Positions 61,546 to 64,000 of a DNA stretch of 64,000 nucleotides are shown here, in pieces. This DNA comes from JALXCH01 sp964495805. Its GTDB lineage: Bacteria > Calditrichota > Calditrichia > RBG-13-44-9. Made by a program: the position numbers and the translations under genes. The notes under the pieces were generated by a model, which did not search any database, had not been told where the DNA came from, and saw only the letters and a list, made by a program, of their open reading frames with translations. The stretch lies in the NCBI GenBank assembly GCA_964495805.1, contig CAZBWV010000051.1:19425-83424 (forward strand), given 5' to 3'. How positions within the stretch are numbered: position 1 is the stretch's first letter; every line of letters begins with the position of its first letter.

Positions 61546-63576
61546 ATGAAGAAGATTCGAATCATTGCTCTGTTATTGGTGGTGTATACACTGGTGTTCG
61601 CCGGGCGTCCCATCCGGTTCGAAGATATGTTCGCCATGGGACGGGTACGCGACCCGCACATTTCTCCCGATGGAAAGTGGGTGGCGTACACGGTGAGCTT
61701 TTACGATATCGAAAAAAATCGGGGAAACAAAGACATTTTTCTGGTTTCCACGGACGGTAAATTGGCGCGGCGGCTGACGTACCACGAAAAATCGGACTTT
61801 TCGCCGCGCTGGTCGCCGGACGGGAAATATCTGGCGTTTATTTCCACCCGCGAAGGAACGCCGCAAATCTTCCTGTTGAATATGCGTGGCGGCGAACCGC
61901 AAAAACTTACCGATATTCCCACCGGCGTCAGCAGCTTTGAGTGGTCGCCAGAGGGAGATTATCTGGCGGTTGCCACGGAAATGTTGCCGGAGGCGAAGTC
62001 TCCGCAGGAAAGCGTGGAGATGGAGAAGGAGTGGCAGAAAACCCACGGCAGCGGTCGGGAAATTGACCGATTGCTCTACCGCCACTGGAATAGCTGGCGG
62101 GAGGGGAAGTACAGCCATGTTATTCTGGTGAACCGGCAGGGAGAATTCGTGCGCGACCTGACCCCCGGCGCAGCGGACACCCCACCCATTTCCCTGGGTA
62201 GCGACCACGATTTTGTCTTCTCACCGGACGGACAATCGCTCTGCTTCGTGAAAAATCCCGACCCCATTGTCGCCATCAGCACCAACAACGACCTGTGGCT
62301 CACCCCCCTGACCGGCGGAGAGGTCAAACAATTGACCACCGCAAAGGGGAACGACAACGGTCCGCGCTTTTCGCCGGACGGGCGCTACCTGGCTTACCTC
62401 TCCATGAAGCGGCCGGGATTCGAAGCCGATCAGCAGAACCTGATGGTAATGGATTTGCGCACGGGAGAGAAGCGAAATCTCACCGAAGCACTGGACCGTT
62501 CGGTGTCCGATTTTGTGTGGTCGCCGGATGGGAAGGTGATCTATTTTTACGTGCCGCACCACGGTCGGCATCGCCTGTATCAGGTGGAGGTGAAAACAGC
62601 CCGGCTGAAGCTGTTGCTGGACGGTCACTATCTCAACGCCCTGGATATCAGTCCCGACGGTAAATTCCTGGTGCTGGCACGGCAGGCGGTGAATTACCCT
62701 ACCGAGCTGTACCGCTTCGACCTCCGGAAGAAAAAACTCACCCAGCTTACCTTTACCAACCGGGAGCGACTGGCAGAGCTGGAGATGAATCCCCTGGAAG
62801 ATTACTGGTTTATCGGTGCCCACGGCGATTCGGTGCACCTGCTCATGGTTAAACCGCCTCAGTTCGACCCGGCTCAAAAATATCCCCTTCTGTGCCTGAT
62901 TCACGGGGGCCCGCAGGGTGCCTGGGGCGACGACTTCCACTACCGCTGGAATGCCGAAATGTTTGCCTCCCCCGGTTACGTGGTAATGATGATTAACTTC
63001 CACGGCAGTCGCGGGTACGGGCAGAAGTTCTGCGATGCGGTGAGCCACGATTGGGGCGGCGCACCGTTTCAGGATATTGTAATCGGAACACGCTGGGCGC
63101 TTCGGCAATTCCCTTATTTAGACCCCCAACGGGTGGGAGCCGCCGGTGCCTCCTACGGCGGATTTATGATTAACTGGATTGAGGGCCACAACGACGACGG
63201 CCTGTTCAAATGCCTGGTCTCCCACGACGGGGTGTACGACCAGCGCAGCATGTTCGGCGCCACCGAAGAACTCTGGTTCCCCCGCTGGGAATTCAACGGT
63301 TATCCCTGGGAAGCGGGCAGTTTGTACGAAAAGTGGAGCCCCTCAAACTTTGTGGAACATTTCAACACTCCCATGTTGATTATTCACGGGGAGCACGATT
63401 ACCGGGTGCCCTATACCCAGGCATTGCAACTGTTCACCGCCCTGCAGCTTCGCGGTGTGGACTCCAAACTGCTCTTCTTCCCGGATGAGGACCATTTCGT
63501 GCAAAAACCCAAAAACGCCCGCCAGTGGTGGGAGAATGTGCACGGATGGCTGAGGAAGTATTTGAAGAAAGAGTGA
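61546..63576 (+). CDS. S9 family prolyl oligopeptidase/acylaminoacyl-peptidase, exported
   Basis: This protein has 676 aa from the ATG at 61546, which follows GGAGG; the open frame begins earlier at 61489. It has a short signal (VYTLVFAGRP). Residues about 25-410 form a beta-propeller of PD40-type repeats (HISPDGKWVAY, RWSPDGKYLAF, RFSPDGRYLAY). The catalytic alpha/beta-hydrolase has LIHGGPQGAWGDDF, Ser in GASYGGFM near residue 535, Asp in IHGEHDYRVPY and His in PDEDHFV. It degrades short peptides, fitting the other peptidases in the window. Confidence 0.93.
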   Translation: MKKIRIIALLLVVYTLVFAGRPIRFEDMFAMGRVRDPHISPDGKWVAYTVSFYDIEKNRGNKDIFLVSTDGKLARRLTYHEKSDFSPRWSPDGKYLAFISTREGTPQIFLLNMRGGEPQKLTDIPTGVSSFEWSPEGDYLAVATEMLPEAKSPQESVEMEKEWQKTHGSGREIDRLLYRHWNSWREGKYSHVILVNRQGEFVRDLTPGAADTPPISLGSDHDFVFSPDGQSLCFVKNPDPIVAISTNNDLWLTPLTGGEVKQLTTAKGNDNGPRFSPDGRYLAYLSMKRPGFEADQQNLMVMDLRTGEKRNLTEALDRSVSDFVWSPDGKVIYFYVPHHGRHRLYQVEVKTARLKLLLDGHYLNALDISPDGKFLVLARQAVNYPTELYRFDLRKKKLTQLTFTNRERLAELEMNPLEDYWFIGAHGDSVHLLMVKPPQFDPAQKYPLLCLIHGGPQGAWGDDFHYRWNAEMFASPGYVVMMINFHGSRGYGQKFCDAVSHDWGGAPFQDIVIGTRWALRQFPYLDPQRVGAAGASYGGFMINWIEGHNDDGLFKCLVSHDGVYDQRSMFGATEELWFPRWEFNGYPWEAGSLYEKWSPSNFVEHFNTPMLIIHGEHDYRVPYTQALQLFTALQLRGVDSKLLFFPDEDHFVQKPKNARQWWENVHGWLRKYLKKE

Positions 63577-63596
63577 ATGAATAAATAAATGAAAAA

Positions 63597-64000
63597 TCAG
63601 GTAAGGGATTGTAACAATTTCCGCGCGGCTCGGGTGGAAGGATGATCCTTCCCCAGCCGTGCCCGGAAAATGTCATGCGCTTTCCGCGCCAGGCTTACTG
63701 CCTTTTGGCTCTCCCCCGACTCATGATATATCATGGCCAGATTGTTCATTGTTATTGCCACGGTGGGATGCTCCTCCCCAAAGTTCCGAATGTCTGATTC
63801 CAGTGCCTGCCCCATCAGCTCCCGCGCTCGCTCATTGTTGCCCAGCTCTTGGTACACCAGTGCCAGATTGGAACGATCGGTAGCGACGGTGGGATGCTCA
63901 TTGCCGAAGTTTTGAATGTCTGATTCCAGTGCTTGCTCCAGTAGCTCCCGCGCTCGTTCATAGTTGCCCAGTTCCTGATACACCAATGCCAGATTGGAAC
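63597..64000 (-). CDS. TPR-repeat protein, C-terminal part only
   Basis: The frame is open past the window edge, so the N-terminus is missing. The visible 134 residues hold three 42-residue tetratricopeptide repeats of the kinesin-light-chain type (NLALVYQELGNYERARELLEQALES, IQNFGNEHPTVAT). The first two are nearly identical and the last has diverged. Such arrays are protein-binding scaffolds, often with a CHAT, NB-ARC or kinase domain upstream; which one applies is not visible. Confidence 0.85.
   Translation of the reverse strand, partial: SNLALVYQELGNYERARELLEQALESDIQNFGNEHPTVATDRSNLALVYQELGNNERARELMGQALESDIRNFGEEHPTVAITMNNLAMIYHESGESQKAVSLARKAHDIFRARLGKDHPSTRAARKLLQSLT
63739..64000 (-). 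repeat. tandem 126-bp DNA repeats encoding TPR units
   Basis: Corresponding bases recur at 63739, 63865 and 63991, a period of exactly 126 bp (42 codons). Long stretches such as GACGGTGGGATGCTC and GAATGTCTGATTCCAGTGC are almost unchanged between copies. The array continues beyond the window. Confidence 0.85.

Overview
The window looks like chromosomal DNA of a Gram-negative bacterium of the FCB group, most likely Calditrichota (Caldithrix-like) or a neighbouring lineage such as KSB1. Three things point there. Six proteins end in a C-terminal sorting domain built around NYPNPFN or PNPY motifs, of the type IX secretion kind. There are two PorV/PorQ-like barrels. There is a TonB receptor / long sorting-domain protein / PorV gene set typical of these groups. 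This assignment is inference from protein style; no 16S rRNA or ribosomal protein is present.

Layout. 1-11792 (+): the end of a PorV-like gene, then a mannoside uptake and degradation operon (sugar ABC importer without its ATPase, a toroid-like lipoprotein, GH130 phosphorylase, a 1054-aa secreted LamG protein, GH2 beta-mannosidase). 11812-11969: a tRNA-Phe(GAA) unit with its own promoter and terminator. 12016-22617 (-): a peptide-degradation operon (two M14 carboxypeptidase-like enzymes, NhaC antiporter, isoaspartyl dipeptidase, threonine synthase, secreted alpha/beta hydrolase) headed by an RpiR/SIS regulator. 22743-31267 (-): outer-membrane triad (TonB receptor, 940-aa sorting-domain protein, PorV) and a sialidase-like BNR protein. 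31989-41330 (+): an unusual operon of a TRAP large permease, a 48-aa membrane protein, an AstE/AspA-type amidohydrolase, a small secreted protein, two tandem Ntn-hydrolases, gamma-glutamyltransferase and an exported glutamate racemase. 41338-44215 (-), convergent with it: the poly-gamma-glutamate synthase genes pgsB, pgsC and pgsW. 44333-54375 (+): an alpha/beta hydrolase, an RND-MFP-TolC efflux operon, an Rrf2 Fe-S-type regulator and a quinol-dependent nitric oxide reductase. 54698-64000: M23 peptidase and TatD (-), a secreted protein of unknown function (+), an NhaD/CitM-type antiporter (-), an S9 oligopeptidase (+) and the end of a TPR protein (-).

How it may work together. The most interesting block is 31-44 kb. 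A poly-gamma-glutamate synthase sits end to end with an operon whose predicted exported products act on amide and gamma-glutamyl bonds and on glutamate stereochemistry. I read this as a possible gamma-glutamyl polymer or peptide synthesis-and-turnover island. Inverted repeats of TGAAAC/GTTTCA occur both in front of the peptidase operon and in front of the TRAP operon. They suggest that the RpiR-type regulator may link the two clusters.
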